DNA from: Phaeosaccion multiseriatum
Taxonomy: Eukaryota > Ochrophyta, other classes
Assembly: GCA_965112735.1 (NCBI GenBank)
Contig: OZ218951.1
Coordinates: 4,836,001 to 4,900,000 of the forward strand
Direction: 5' to 3'
Length of the DNA: 64,000 nt
Shown here: piece after piece, positions 21,265-33,400 of the stretch
How the letters are laid out: every line of letters starts with the position of its first letter
Numbering within the stretch: position 1 is the stretch's first letter
The notes under the pieces: model-generated
What the model saw: only the letters and a program-made list of their open reading frames with translations
Database searches by the model: none
Told to the model about the DNA's origin: nothing
Position numbers and translations under genes: made by a program

Positions 21265-24200
21265 ATGGTCAAGCGCAAGCAGGAACAGCAGCACACATCC
21301 CAGGCCCCGCCTTTGGAGCCCATTCGTGCAGCTGCTGCCGCGACGGCGGCTCCTACTGCTGCTCCTGCCACTTCTTCTCCATCCGGGCTATTGCAGGGCG
21401 TGATGGGCTCATCCGCTGCGCCACGTTTCTCCTCCGGTCCACCCAGCTTTTCCCATGAGTCTCAAAAGGTAAGGAAAGGCTACGCAAGGTACTGCGTCCT
21501 TTGCTCCCGCCCTACACTTGCTGGGGGCTGGTAATTCCCCTCCTCGCATTATGTCCGCTTCTACCCGCGGTCCTTACCGGCCAATCCCTCTGCCTTTTCC
21601 CCCCAAATCTCCGCAGCTCGTCACTTCCGCCTCTTTTGCTGGGGGTGGGAAGATGCAGGCCTTCATGTCTCCCATCCACGCGGCTTCACGGCCAAGCCTC
21701 AATCGGACTCCCATGAGCGCCCCGGCTCCTCATCCGGCAGGGGGTGAAGGGGCTATCGCCCGCAATGGAAGACGCCTTTGTGAAGACTACCAAGAGACTG
21801 TGCCCCTCCTCCGCACTAGTCCCGTTCGCACCACGACTCCCGAAGTCTTGATGCCGCTGGGAACATCCGAGAATGACGAGGGAGAAGGAGGAGTCCATAG
21901 AGGATGCGGGACACAGAAAAAGGGCTCTGGGGCAGCAGTAGCACCCACTGGAGGAGAAGTAGTAGGGGGGGGCGGAGGAGCAGGAGCTCCAGCAACATCT
22001 GCGGCAGCACCAGCAGGAGGAGCAGCAGGAGGAGAAGGAGAAGGAGAAGCAGGAGCAGGAGCCGCTGCTGTACGGACTCCTCTCCCTTCCGCGAGGCCGG
22101 CGGAGCCCTTCACCTTCTCCCCCATTCTCCTGCAGGGCCTGGGCATCAGCACTCCCTCCCCCGGCACGGCTTTACTCTTCCAGCAGCCGTGGACCGATTC
22201 CGAGGGCCTGGCCCCGTGGAGCACCACGAATGCTGAGGTGAGTGGTGGCGAGTGCGTGGGAGGTGCGTGAGCGAGCCAAGTTGTGAGCCCCCTGTTTTCG
22301 GCTAGCTACAGCCTCCCCTCCTCTTTGGGAGAGCTCCACTCGCCTGCTCCCTCCCCTCCCGACTCTTCGTTACTAACCTCGTGTCTCGCCCCCTCCCCTC
22401 CTCACCCCTCCCTCACTCACTGGCCCCTCCCCGGTATTCGGCAGGCACCAACTGGCCAGCAGCAGCAGCAGCAGGAGGAGAAGGAGGAGGAGGAGGAGGA
22501 ACAGACCCACCACCCAGCCATGACCATGATACGCGATGGCCACCCCAACCGCAGCGACAGCCACCGCCCCTTCCGATCCTCCACGTCTCCCGCGGAGAAC
22601 GAAGCCGCTAATGCGCTGGTGGCCATCGGGAGTCCTCTTCCACCCGCTCGCCACCTCCGCCTGCACCACCAGGGTCAGGGTCAAGAAGGTGAATCATCTT
22701 CTTCTTCGGACACGCATGTAAGAATGTCGAGTCTCTCTCCCTCTCTCTCTCGCTCCACATCACTAGCTATACACTTCTACACACCCGTACACACGACACG
22801 CCCACACGCACGCACATCGTCGCCTGCCTCTCGAGACGCACTGCTCCATCAGAACTTTTGCTTCGCTTCTTATGACACTACTCCATCACAACTTTTGCTT
22901 CGCTTCGCTTCATGAATGCCCAGGGGGGACTCAGAGGAGTTGCTCACTCGACTCTTCAGCCCACGCGGAAGGCCAATCTGCCTCCTCTAGCGAGCCCCGC
23001 AGCCCAATCCCTGCAGAGCTCCACCACGCCTCGTCGCTCTACTCGCCGCACGACGGCTTCCAGCAGAACGGACGGGGGGCTAAGGAGCGGGCACCACCAT
23101 CAGCAGCAGCAGCAGAAGTCAGAGCAGGGCTTTGCCGTAGGAGTGGGGGAGCACGAGATCACAATCAAGCTTCGTATCCGCCCCTCCGCTGCCCATCCGA
23201 GGCCAGGAGGCTCCGTGGTGCCTTCTTCCTCTTCACAGTCGATGGTGGTGGATGGTGGGGACGTTGACGACAGATACGAAGGAGCGAGGCTGGGGGCGAA
23301 CAGGGTTTTCTTTGACTGCGTCGCGGATTACCATGGAACGGGAGCCATGAGCGCACGGGCGGAGGACGCGACATACACCCATTGGCAAGGGGGGTCACGA
23401 CTGGGCGAGGGGTGGGGTGAAGATTCCTTCTCCTCGGAGTCGGCTGCGACCAAGCGGAAGCAGGAGGAGCAGGATGAGAAGGAGGAGGAAGAGTGGCAGC
23501 CGCAAGGCGTGCAGAAGAAGAAGCGGGGGCCTGGGCGGCCGCGGAAGGTGGGTGGAACGACGAGCGGGCAGCAGCAGACCAAGACGGGCCGACCTCGCAA
23601 GGCGGCTAGAGGGAGAGTGTGGTCGTCTTCCCAGCAGTCGCGGGGCCCCGGGGGGAGGTTCGGAAAGAAGGTCGACGACAGCGGCGGTCGCAAGCCTGCT
23701 GGAGCAAATACGACTGCACAATCGAGCGGAGGGGGGGCAGTCGCGGCAGCGGGCATTGGGGAGCCTCATGAGGCAGAGGAGGTAGTCGGCACCGACCCCC
23801 CAGCCACGGCGCCTGCCGCCCTTGACAGCGACCCGCCGCCAGCCTCAGCAAGTGTGAGCGGGTGTAGCTAGCTACAGCCTCTTCCCGCACAACTGGTGCT
23901 CCTGCCTCTGCGCTTGCTTCCAATCAGGGCAGCCGTACAGTCTCTCATTTACCGACAAGGAATGTGCTGTGCAGGGAGCTGCAGCTTTCAGTGGCTGGTG
24001 CCGATGGTGGTGACGGTGATGGTGGTGGTTGTATTGGTGGTTGTGTTGGTGGTGGTGGCGGGGGTTGGGGTGGTGGTGGTGGTGGAGGTGGTGATGGGGC
24101 TGTTTGGTCAATGCCAAGTCCAGCGGCGGAACACGGAGGAGAGGCAGGGCGAGGAGAAGTAGAAAACTCGGTTTCTTCAGGCGTTTCGTCAGGCGTTTCG

Positions 24201-24281
24201 TCAGGCATCCTCGCATGGAGCGATTACCGAGGGGCGGCGGTGGCAGGAGCGGCGGCTTGGGGGGCGAGGAGAAGCAAATAG
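21265..24281 (+). CDS. AT-hook DNA-binding protein
   Basis: Five exons, all phase 0: 21265-21468, 21617-22237, 22445-22717, 22924-23853 and 23928-24281 (TAG); 793 aa. Two AT-hooks are visible: KKKRGPGRPRK (about 564-575) and KTGRPRKAARGR (about 585-596). Such hooks bind the minor groove of AT-rich DNA. The rest is low complexity: Ala/Gly runs, Gln/Glu runs, and a Gly-rich segment in the last exon. A short ordered-looking patch, GEHEITIKLRIRP (about 441-453), precedes the hooks. Likely a nuclear chromatin or transcription factor. The last intron is only 74 bp; if it is not removed the protein ends at 23871 instead. Domain call firm, exact exon 5 less so. Confidence 0.7.
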
Positions 24282-25104
24282 AAGGGGAACGAGCCATGGC
24301 CATCAGGACACAATGACGGTACTAGGCTGGGGAGGGGAGGGAGAGGAGGGGGGGTATTGGAGGAGGCACAGGAGGTGGAGCGCTTCACAGAGGGGGCTTT
24401 TGCGATCGTTAGTTTACATACACATACAGCCACGCGAGTACGCAAACACACATACACTTCGCGCACGCACACACACCTAGTTCGCATTAGTTCACTCTTC
24501 GCCTTGTCCGTATTGTAGCATATAAGAGCAATAGAATTTATCAGGTCATACACACAGACATCTGTGCACCTCACCTGGCGCATCAGGTTCAGTGGCCGAA
24601 CCACTCCTCTCCTGTGTTTCGGGAGTTCATTTTCGTTAAACATTCCTTTCCTCTTTTCGATTTTCAGCTTCGATATCGACTCCGTTTATGTGTTCGATAA
24701 TGAGAAGGTCACATAAACTGAAATCTGAAAGCACTCCCCGCTCGGAACATGAGAGAGGAAGAGAAAGGGCAAGAGAGGCACGGGATGGAGCATTAGGGGG
24801 GGCTGTTGGCGCCAGTGGAGAGCGAGAGGGACAGGCAGAGACAGATGGAGAGAGAGAGAGAGAATGAGAGAGAGAGAGAGAGTCGACCCCTGACACGCTA
24901 TCGCCGACTTTCTCGATAGCGCGCTTTCGGTCCCCGGGGGGCCCGATAGCGGATAGCGCGCCGGCTGGCGCCGGCGATAGCGGATAGCGGATAGCGTGTC
25001 AGGGGTCGAAGAGAGAGACAAAGAATGAGAGTGCGCGTGAACGCTTTTTTGTTGTTTGTATGAGAGGACTGGTATGAGAGTCGAATGAGAGTGAAAATGG
25101 AAAG
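24282..25104. other. Intergenic, (AG)n tracts and one MITE
   Basis: GA/AG microsatellites at about 24849-24882, a MITE at 24883-25009 and AT-richer sequence near 24480-24700. I see no gene in it. Confidence 0.5.
24883..25009. mobile_element. 127-bp MITE with perfect 20-bp terminal inverted repeats
   Basis: Left end TCGACCCCTGACACGCTATC; the right end is its exact reverse complement. It is inserted in a GA microsatellite, so a target duplication cannot be told from the repeat. The interior holds repeated GGATAGC and GGCGCCGG palindromes and can fold into one hairpin. The terminal TCGACCCCTGACA is shared with the element at 43797-43898. Confidence 0.75.
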
Positions 25105-25554
25105 ATGAAAGAAGCGAGTTGGGTATCACGATCGTCGCCAGAGATTTTGGGGACCCTCGAGAGGAGGGGCACTTCTGCCCGCCGCAAAGATCTGTATGAC
25201 CTGTGCATGAAAGCACAGGAGCACCTCAACGAAAGAGTGCAGGAGATCTCTTGTTATCGCTGCGCGCCTGTGGTGGGTGCGCGGAAGAGCAGGACGGCCG
25301 CAGCTCAGGTGTGAATGTAACATTTGGTTGAGTTTTTTTTGACCCCTGGGGAATTGGTGCCAACCATTCTTCACCGTCTCGCCTTTCTCGAGGTGGAGGA
25401 AGAACAGCAGCAACAACAACAACAACAGCAGCAGCAGCAGAAGAAGAGGAAGGGGGTGCAGAGGCGGCAGCAACCGCCGCGCATCAGCAGCCGTCGGGTA
25501 AGGACAGAAGGCCTCAGAGGTTCGTTGGAGCCTGTCACACAGAAGCATTGTTGA
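25105..25554 (+). CDS. Small hypothetical protein
   Basis: Possible two-exon gene, 25105-25308 and 25393-25554 (TGA), phase 0, about 121 aa. The first part, KDLYDLCMKAQEHLNERVQE, looks helical; the second begins with a Glu/Gln run and a basic patch (QQKKRKGVQRRQ). A GTAAGG at 25498 could splice onward instead. No domain recognised. It could also be a 5' leader exon of the methyltransferase gene that follows 250 bp later. Confidence 0.3.
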
Positions 25555-25802
25555 GGGCATATCCTGAGGAAGCTTGAGGCGTAAGTCCAAGAAACAACTT
25601 CCCTCCCGTATGAGTGGGGAGGGCGGGCGCTAGTGTGCTTGTCTTGAAGTCTCTCGCAAGGTCATAGCCAGGAGGAGCCGCAGAGCACAAAGAGTCCTTC
25701 GTGGCAGGGAGGGTAGGAGCAGCAGCAGCAGCAGTCAGCAGTCAGCAGCAGCAGCAAGCACAGTAGCAGCGGTAGCAGCTAGAAGGAGGAGAAGCGGTCA
25801 AC

Positions 25803-28576
25803 ATGCCTCCCGGGGGGAAAGTGCTCAACACCCTGCGAAAGATGATGACCATCGAAGCGGAGGAGCAGCTCACTCGAGTAGAGAAGGTGGTGGTATGCAA
25901 CAACTATCGCATCATGCTGGTTGATGCCGTCCCCGGAGGCTCAGGTGGGTGGGTGGGTGGATACGGAATGACAAGGCAAGGCAACGCCACGTCTTCTTCT
26001 TTCGTCTTTCTTTCGACTCCGCTACTTGAAGATACAGCCGCGCTTTCCCTTTTTTGAGCCTTGCTGCTGAGTTGGGATGGGACGGGATGGGGTGGGATGC
26101 GTCGCTCTTAGCCTACCTAACTCACTCACTCACTCACTCACTCTGCAGCCTTCAACCCTCGGGGCACGGCGAAGCTGGAGGACTGGGCGAGAATACACAG
26201 TGGACACACGCTATGGGAGGCGAGCCACCTGCTCAACAGCTACCTCGTGGGGAACAACGTATGCCGAGGTATAGAGAGAGAGAGGGGCGGGGGGTCCTTG
26301 AGGGGAAGAGATGAGAGGTCGAGAAACGGAGATGAAATGGTGAAACCCTCCCTCACAGACCCAGCACCGCCTCCCTTTCTCTGCTGCTGCTGCTGCTGCT
26401 GCTGGTGCTGCTGCTGTGTCACCAACTGCTCTAATCCTGTGTGTCTCAGACAAGAGGGTGTTGGAGCTTGGCTGCGGACTCGGAGTGTGTGGAATGATGG
26501 CGCATAGGGCTGGGGCTGCGGCGGTTGTGCTTACAGACGGGTGAGTAAGGAGCGGGGAGGGGGGGGGGGGGAGGAGGGAAGGTAGAGGAGGAGGGAAATG
26601 TATGTGGGGGAGGAGGAGGGCGTGGTCGCTCATTGCTGTCTCATCACTGTAGAACCGACCAACCAACCAACCAACCAACCAACCAACCACCACCCAGGCG
26701 ACTCACACACAGTTCCTCGATGCTCTTTCCTCGCGCGTCTCGCGTGTTGTTCTCCCATGCGTGTGTGTGCGTGTGTGCGTGTGTGTGTGCATGCGTGTGC
26801 ATGCGTGTGCGTGTGCCGCAGAGACGAGAGTCTGCTCCCCATCATTCGCAAGTCCATCACGACCAACAGGATGGAGGAGAGCGAGGATGAGAAGAAGGAG
26901 GACGAGGAGGGACTGGGGGGCGGCAGGCGCATTCAAGCAGAGGTGAGGGAGGGAGTGACGGGAGGAGGAGGAGGAGGAGGAGGAGGAGGAGGAGGAGGAG
27001 GAGGAGGAGGAAGAGGAGAACAAAGGAAATATTAAGGGGGTAAGGGGGGGGGCGGGGGGGAGGAGAGGCAAACAGAGAGAAGGGGGCAGGGAGGGAGAGC
27101 GAGAGAGGCAAACAGAGACAAAGAGGGGAAGAGAGAGAGGGTACAAGGGGAGAAGAATGGGCTTCGAGGAAGCCGTGCCGATGACGGCCCTGGTGTACGC
27201 TGACACCAGATACTCCCTCTTGTGTGTGCCATTTGTGATGTGCGTCAGATGCTGCGGTGGGGAGTAGCCCCGGACATCGAACACGTCCTCGACGAGTGCG
27301 GTGAGTGTATGTATGTGTGTGTGTGTGTATGTGTGTGTGTGTGTTCATGTGTGGTTTGGTACGTGTGTGTGTGTGCAAGTGTATGTATATGTGTTCTGCC
27401 CTTACGTGTCCTTACGTGTCCCCTCATCGTACACTATGCACCCCTCCCCTCCCCCTCACAGGCAAGTTCGACATTATCATCGCCTCCGACGTGCTGTACG
27501 TGTCTGGCCGCACCAAGCGAGAGGGCTTGGCCTGTCTGGACGGGACCGTACACGCCTTCTTCATGACCGCCGCCCTACTGCTGGGGGGGGCGGGCGGCTC
27601 CAAAGTGGTGCTTGCTCACGACTTGAGGGACCCTGCTGATGATGTGCTCGAGGCAGCGGCCAAGGTGCGTCGGGCGTATGGGCGGGCAGGCAGGTGTATG
27701 GGCAGGCATATGGGCAGGATGGGCGGCATGGGCAGGCAGAGAGCGGAGAGGCATATGGGCGGGCAGACATGTATATGGGCAGGCAGCCAAGAGTATATGG
27801 GCAGGCAGGCAGGCGTATGGGCTAGAACCCAGGCATGCAGTGGTATCTCAGGTAGTCAGGGAGCTCGCTAGAGGGAGCGTGCGCCCAACCTGGCTCTCTC
27901 TCTCCCCTCTTTCTCTTTTCTCTCTCTCTCTCTCGCTCTCCCTCTCTCTGTCACTCCTCTCTCTCTCACGCTCTCCGGCCGCCGTATTCCCAACTCATCA
28001 CACTTCTTGTCATGGACCCTCTCTACCCCTCCCCTTTTCTCTCTTTGACAACCTCCTGCTTCTTCTTCCTCCTCCCCCCTCCCCTCCCGCCACAGCACGC
28101 CACTGGCCAAGGCTTCGGCCCGCCCCGTCTTGTCAAGACCGACGGAAGTAGACAGGCCGACAGAGTGGTGCTCGAGATTCCCTTCCTTGGAGGCTCGGGG
28201 CTCGGCAATGAGAACAAGTCAGAGAGCAGAGAGATCATCCTCGAGCAGTGGGTGGAGCTCTTTCCCTTTTTGGGAGAGCGGTGGTGAGTGAGGGGAAGAG
28301 GAGGAGGAGGACCAAGAGGAGGAGGACCAGGAGGAGCACGACCAGGAGGCGGCGGTGGTGGTTGTAGCTTCAGAGCATGTACCCGAAACACGTTCCCCTC
28401 AATCTTCCCTCCCCTCCCTCCCTCCTATCCACTGCCATCCACTGCCATCTCTCCCCGCCTCAGTGTGAGCGGCTTTGCCCTCCCCTCCCCTCCCCGCGTG
28501 GTGACGACAAAGCAGCTCACGCCTCGCACCGACTTCAGCTTCTACGATGGCGATGACGATGCCGTAGATGGGCAGT

Positions 28577-28610
<34 letters not shown>

Positions 28611-28917
28611 GGATGCCAGCTACTTCAGCGACCACACCGCCGGCAGCAGCAGTCACATGGGCAGTACCACCAGCGGCAGCAACAACAACAACAGTAATAA
28701 TAACAGCGGCAGCAGCACCAGCAGCAGCCTCAGCAGGCGGATAGCTGCTGGTGGTGGTGGTGGTGGTGGTGGTAAGAGCGCTCCAAGCACAACGGTGTTC
28801 AGCAAGACACCACCGCGGCCTCCTCAGCATTCGTCGGACGGAAGGAGAGCTGTGATTCCTGCTGGGGGGGTGGGGGGGCGCGCGAAGAGCAATGAAGGGA
28901 CCTTGCGTCTCTCTTGA
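25803..28917 (+). CDS. METTL21/MT16-type protein methyltransferase with acidic tail
   Basis: Eight exons whose phases agree throughout: 25803-25944, 26149-26268, 26450-26540, 26822-26942, 27249-27300, 27462-27664, 28096-28283 and 28464-28917 (TGA); 456 aa. Order: LWEASHLLNSYLVGN (family motif before the fold), VLELGCGLGVCG (SAM-binding motif I, about 91-101), VVLTDGDESLLPIIRKSI, LRWG, and FDIIIASDVLYVSG (motif of class I lysine methyltransferases). The usual METTL21/FAM86-like fold ends near residue 305. The last exon adds a disordered tail with ten Asp (345-354), Ser/Asn runs and poly-Gly. If the last intron is retained, the protein stops at 28287 without the tail. The substrate cannot be read; family members methylate chaperones and elongation factors. 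Confidence 0.85.
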
Positions 28918-30430
28918 CTTGACGCTGGACAACTCTGAAGTGGTTTGGCTTTGGCTTTGGCTTTGCTATTGAGTGTACTACAGGATGGAGCTTACCTCAG
29001 TCTGCCTCAATTGGGGGGGCAAGGACAAGGAGGAGGAGTAGGAGGCGAAGGAGGAGGAGGAGGAGGGGGAGGAGGAGGAGGAGGAGGAGGGGGGGGAAGT
29101 GTTGTGAAGAGGCAAGCATGTTTTCATACTGATAGCATCTATTAGAGGAGGAGGAAGAGGAGGAGGAGGAGGAGGAGGAGGAGGAGGAGGAGGAAGAGGG
29201 GGAGGAGGAGGAAGAGGAGGAGGAGGAGGAGGAGGAGGAGGAGGAGGAGGAGGGAGCGTGATGAAAAGGCAAGCATGTCTCCATGCTCAGAATCCTTTGT
29301 AGAGGAGGGAGGAGTTTGTGAGATGAGGCAGGCAGGCATGCGGTATAGCTTTTGAAGGTATCTGGAGATAGAAGGGGGGCGAGGTGCATCTTATCCACTT
29401 CAGTTGGCTCACGCGGTCTTCCTTCTCTCTTCTGCAGGGAAGACTGGTGACCCTGCTCTCAAAGAACCGCCCTCTTCGTTTGTTGTCAAAGATACAGTAT
29501 CAAAGAACCGCCCTCTTCGTTTGTGTCTACCCTCAAGCCGCTCCCATCGTCTCATCCGGGAAAGCCGTCGCATCCGACCTACTTCGAAGTAAGAAGGTGG
29601 ATTTTCTGTCACTTCCCTCGTGAAAGCACTGGTGAAAACCCCCCGGGGAGACATCTCTCTCTCTTTGCCGCTCAAAGGGGGGGAAGGAAGGAAGGATCTG
29701 GCTTCATTGCATGAAAGGAAGGAAGGAAGGAAGGATCTGGCTTCATTGCGTGAAAGGAAGGAAGGAAGGAAGGATCTGGCTTCATTGCGTGTGCTCGGTG
29801 AGGATGCTTGTGCCTAGTCAGCTGCTCACCCTCATCTCCTACTCTTGCTTTGTTGGCCCCTTTTAGCCGCCGACAGGGTCGAACGCAAGTCGAGCGATTC
29901 AGTAGTCTAGCTTCTTCGTCAGCGAGTGTATCACGAAGCCTTACGTGCACACGTATGTATACAATTATATAAGATTACGTGCACATTGAAAGGAGAAAAT
30001 ACGTCTATCGTGTATGTGTATCAATTGATCCAACCACTGCAAGTCAGACCCGCCCCCTCCCCTTCCTCCTCTATCTCTACATCTATGTCTCTGTCTGTCT
30101 CTGTGACTCCGCCCTCTTGTGCCTACATACTCCGTGTCTACACACTGTGAGTCTCCCTGACCCAAAAGCAAGCCAGTGAGGCTACCTACCTACCTATCAA
30201 TCAATCAATCAATCAATCGATCAGCACATCACAAAAGAGAGCATCAAGATACACCCTACCACACCCTGTTCACGCACTTGCCGTGGTTGAAGTTGGACAT
30301 CCCCTCCCCGCCGCCCCTCCTTCCCCCTCTATATCTGTGTGCTGCCTCTTGTCTCTGTCTATACACTCTGTGTGTGTATCTGCCCAAAAGCCAGCCTGTA
30401 AAAGTGTAACGCCATATGAAGCTAGGGGCC
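28918..30430. other. Intergenic repeat-rich spacer between convergent genes
   Basis: Lies between the methyltransferase gene (+) and the apyrase gene (-). Contains two (GGA)n blocks (about 29023-29093 and 29147-29253), each followed by a similar GGCAAGCATG unit; a short repeat of AAGAACCGCCCTCTTCGTTT (29462 and 29503); and a 35-bp minisatellite at 29683-29790. No gene seen. Confidence 0.6.
29683..29790. repeat. Three-copy 35-bp minisatellite
   Basis: Three copies of a unit with GGAAGGAAGGATCTGGCTTC and CATTGCRTGAAA. No coding role seen. Confidence 0.8.
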
Positions 30431-33400
30431 TCAGCGTCCCCCCGTACCATAGCTGTTGTACTTGGGCCCCCCTCCACCCCCATTCAGTGCCATCCGCTTC
30501 CCCTCCGCCCCTCCTCCCCCTCCTCCTCCGGCAACAGAAGATGTCGCAGACGATGCCGCAACAGTCTGTCGCAGCCTCTGTATCACCACCGCAGCCGCCA
30601 CCAAGGCAAGCGCCGCAAGCGCATCCATCCCATTTCGGAAGCTCACACCACTGTTGCTGCTGCTGCTGCTGCTGCGAGTCTCCTCTCTCGTCGCTCCTCT
30701 TCCCCCGGTTGAGTGTTCGGTGGAGCCGAAGTTCACTCCCCACGTTCCCTTTGCCGCCAAACTCACTTGTTCATTATTCGAGTTTGAGTTTGCGGAAGAA
30801 GAATGGAGTCCATCGACGTCAGTGTCGAGTGGGGCGTGGTGGAGAGCAGGATCCACGCCGAAGTCCTGATCACAGAGAGAGAGAGAGCGAGAGAGAGAGA
30901 GGTGAGTGGCGAGACAGAGTGGGGGGAGGAGGAGAGAGATGGAAGGAGAGGGAGGGGGAGGGGGAGGGGGAGGGAGAGAGAGAGGGAGAGAGAGAGCAGA
31001 CGTAAGATAAAAGACGAACGAACGTGTGATGAAGCCGCAGATGGCAGCAGATGGCAGCAGATGGCATCAGACGGCAGCAGCGGGGGGTTTGGCTTATACA
31101 CACACACACACACACACACTAGATATCGACTTGTACACCCACCTTCTTAAGCACTTTATCGAAGTCGTGGTAGGCGTCCTTAGCCCCTGGCCCTGTGTAC
31201 GTCCAGGGGAGGGTGTTGATTTCGAACAGCATGGCCCCAAGCGCCCAGCCGATCTGCAAGGGGGGAGAGGGGGCAGGGGGGGGGGGGTGGGTACAGAGAG
31301 AGAGGGAGGGTTTGTAATTCAGTTTCAGGTTCAGTTTAGACCGATATCGTAGGTTCATCTCTCGGTAACCCTCTCCCTCCTTCCCTCCCTCCCCCTCTTT
31401 CCCTCGCTCCGATTGACCTTGAAGCCGTCGATATCATCAACAAAGGTGAGGGGATGATCCAGCGCAAATCCGTAACCGTCGTGGAGCAATGTGAAGGCGT
31501 ACGACAGTTGGAAGCACGCCATGTGCAGCGCTGAGTCAATCTGCAATGGTTGGTTGTTCGGTTGGTTGGGGGCGGACACAGGGAGCGATATATTAGTATT
31601 CGTCAATTGGGGCAAGGGAATATGCACGCACACACTCACGCTCACACTCCCTCTCTCTCTCGCTCTCTCGCTCACGCTCTCTCCTCTCCCTCTCTCTCCA
31701 CCCCCCTCTCTCTCCCTCCCTCCCTCTCTCTCTCTCTCTCTCTGTCATACCTCCTTCTTCTTGATGGGCTTGCCCAGGAACTCGTTCCAAGCCTTGAGCT
31801 CCGTGTAGTTCATGGAGCAAATGTCCTCCGCCTAATATGGATGGCACCGGACGGCACCAGACAGCACAGGGCATACAGGGGCATACAGGGGGTATACAGG
31901 GGTATACAGGGGCATACAGGGGCATACAGGGGCATACAGGGGTATACAGGGGCATACAGGGGCATACAGGGGGTATACAGGGGCATACAGGGGCATACAG
32001 GGGCATACAGGGGTATACAGGGGCATACAGGGGCATACAGGGGCATACGGGATTCAGACAGAGAGCGGGGCTTCGCATAAGGGAGGAGGGTCACGTGAAT
32101 CACTCAATCACCAAATCAATCAACCACTCCATTGATCACTCCATTGATCAATCACCAAATCAACCACTCCATTGATCAATCAACCACTCCATTGATCAAT
32201 CAAACTCGCGACCTACACCTCTAAGCACGCGCGCACATACACCAAAGGAATAACAGTCGCCCTGCCTGACTGCTTGACTCACTGACTCATTCACTCCCTC
32301 ACTCACGCACGCACGCACTCATGCACACACGCACTCACACACACACGCACTCATGCACTCATGCACTCATGCACTCATGTACCTCACGCACTCCCACACT
32401 CACCTTATCGCGGAATTCAGCAAGGGTGGTGTAGGAGGGGAGACCCGTGAGTATCCACGCGTCGTAGTAGCCGGAGAAGGCGAAGAAACCGCTGCAAGGG
32501 GCAGGGGGGGGGGCAGACAGGCAGGGCAGGTAGGGAAGCAGGGAGGGGAGGGGAGGGGAGGGGAAGGGAAGGGAGGGGAGGGGAGGGGAGGGGAGGGAAG
32601 GGGAGGGGAGGGGAGGGGAGGGGAGGGGAGGGGAGGGGAGGGGAGGGGAGGGGAGGGGAGGGGAGGGGAGGGGAGGGGAGGGGAGGGGAGGGGAGGGGAG
32701 GGGAGGGGAGGGGAGGGGAGGGGAGGGGAGGGGAGGGGAGGGGAGGGGAGGGGAGGAAGGGGAAGGGAAGAAAATATGAGATAAGAGAAGGGAGGGAAAA
32801 CACGGTCGACGGACACTTACTGAACCCTAACCCACACCAACACCCACACCCACCCACACCCACACCCACACATACACCTTCCCATTGACTTACTACCCCC
32901 TGTACCTGTGGTTGCCGGTGGGCAGCGGCGGCTGATAGATGCCGGCATACGAGCAGTCGCCCTTGTGAGCATAGTGGCACCACCCGTTGTACTCCAGGTT
33001 GAGCAGCCATTTGGCGTTGGGGTAGCACGCTGCAAAGCCTGTATCATGCTCTCCTGCATCGGAGGCTACCGGTGTAACGGCCGCAATGCCGGCATTGTAC
33101 ACAGTCGGGGTGGTGGCATTGCTACTGGTGGAGGTGGTGGGAGAGTAAGGAGAGGGGGGGGTGCCGACGCCGTAGGTGAGTTTGTCTTCCTTCTCCTCCT
33201 CCTTCTCTTGCTTCTTCTCTGCCTTCTCGAGCTTCTTGTCCTTCTTGTCCTTCTTGCCATCGCCCTTGCTGTGTTTGCTCTTGAGAGAGCGACGATGACG
33301 ACTGCGAAGTCGGTTGTCCTTTTCGTTGGAGAGAGAGGGAGAGAGAGAAAGAGAGATAAACACAGATCGAACGAGAGAGAGAGAGATCGAGAGAGATCGA

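Noticed and set aside
31550-32080. Plus-strand frame with GIQGHTGAYR repeats
   Set aside because: Encoded by the 11-bp minisatellite inside an apyrase intron; the repeat is at DNA level and not a protein repeat.
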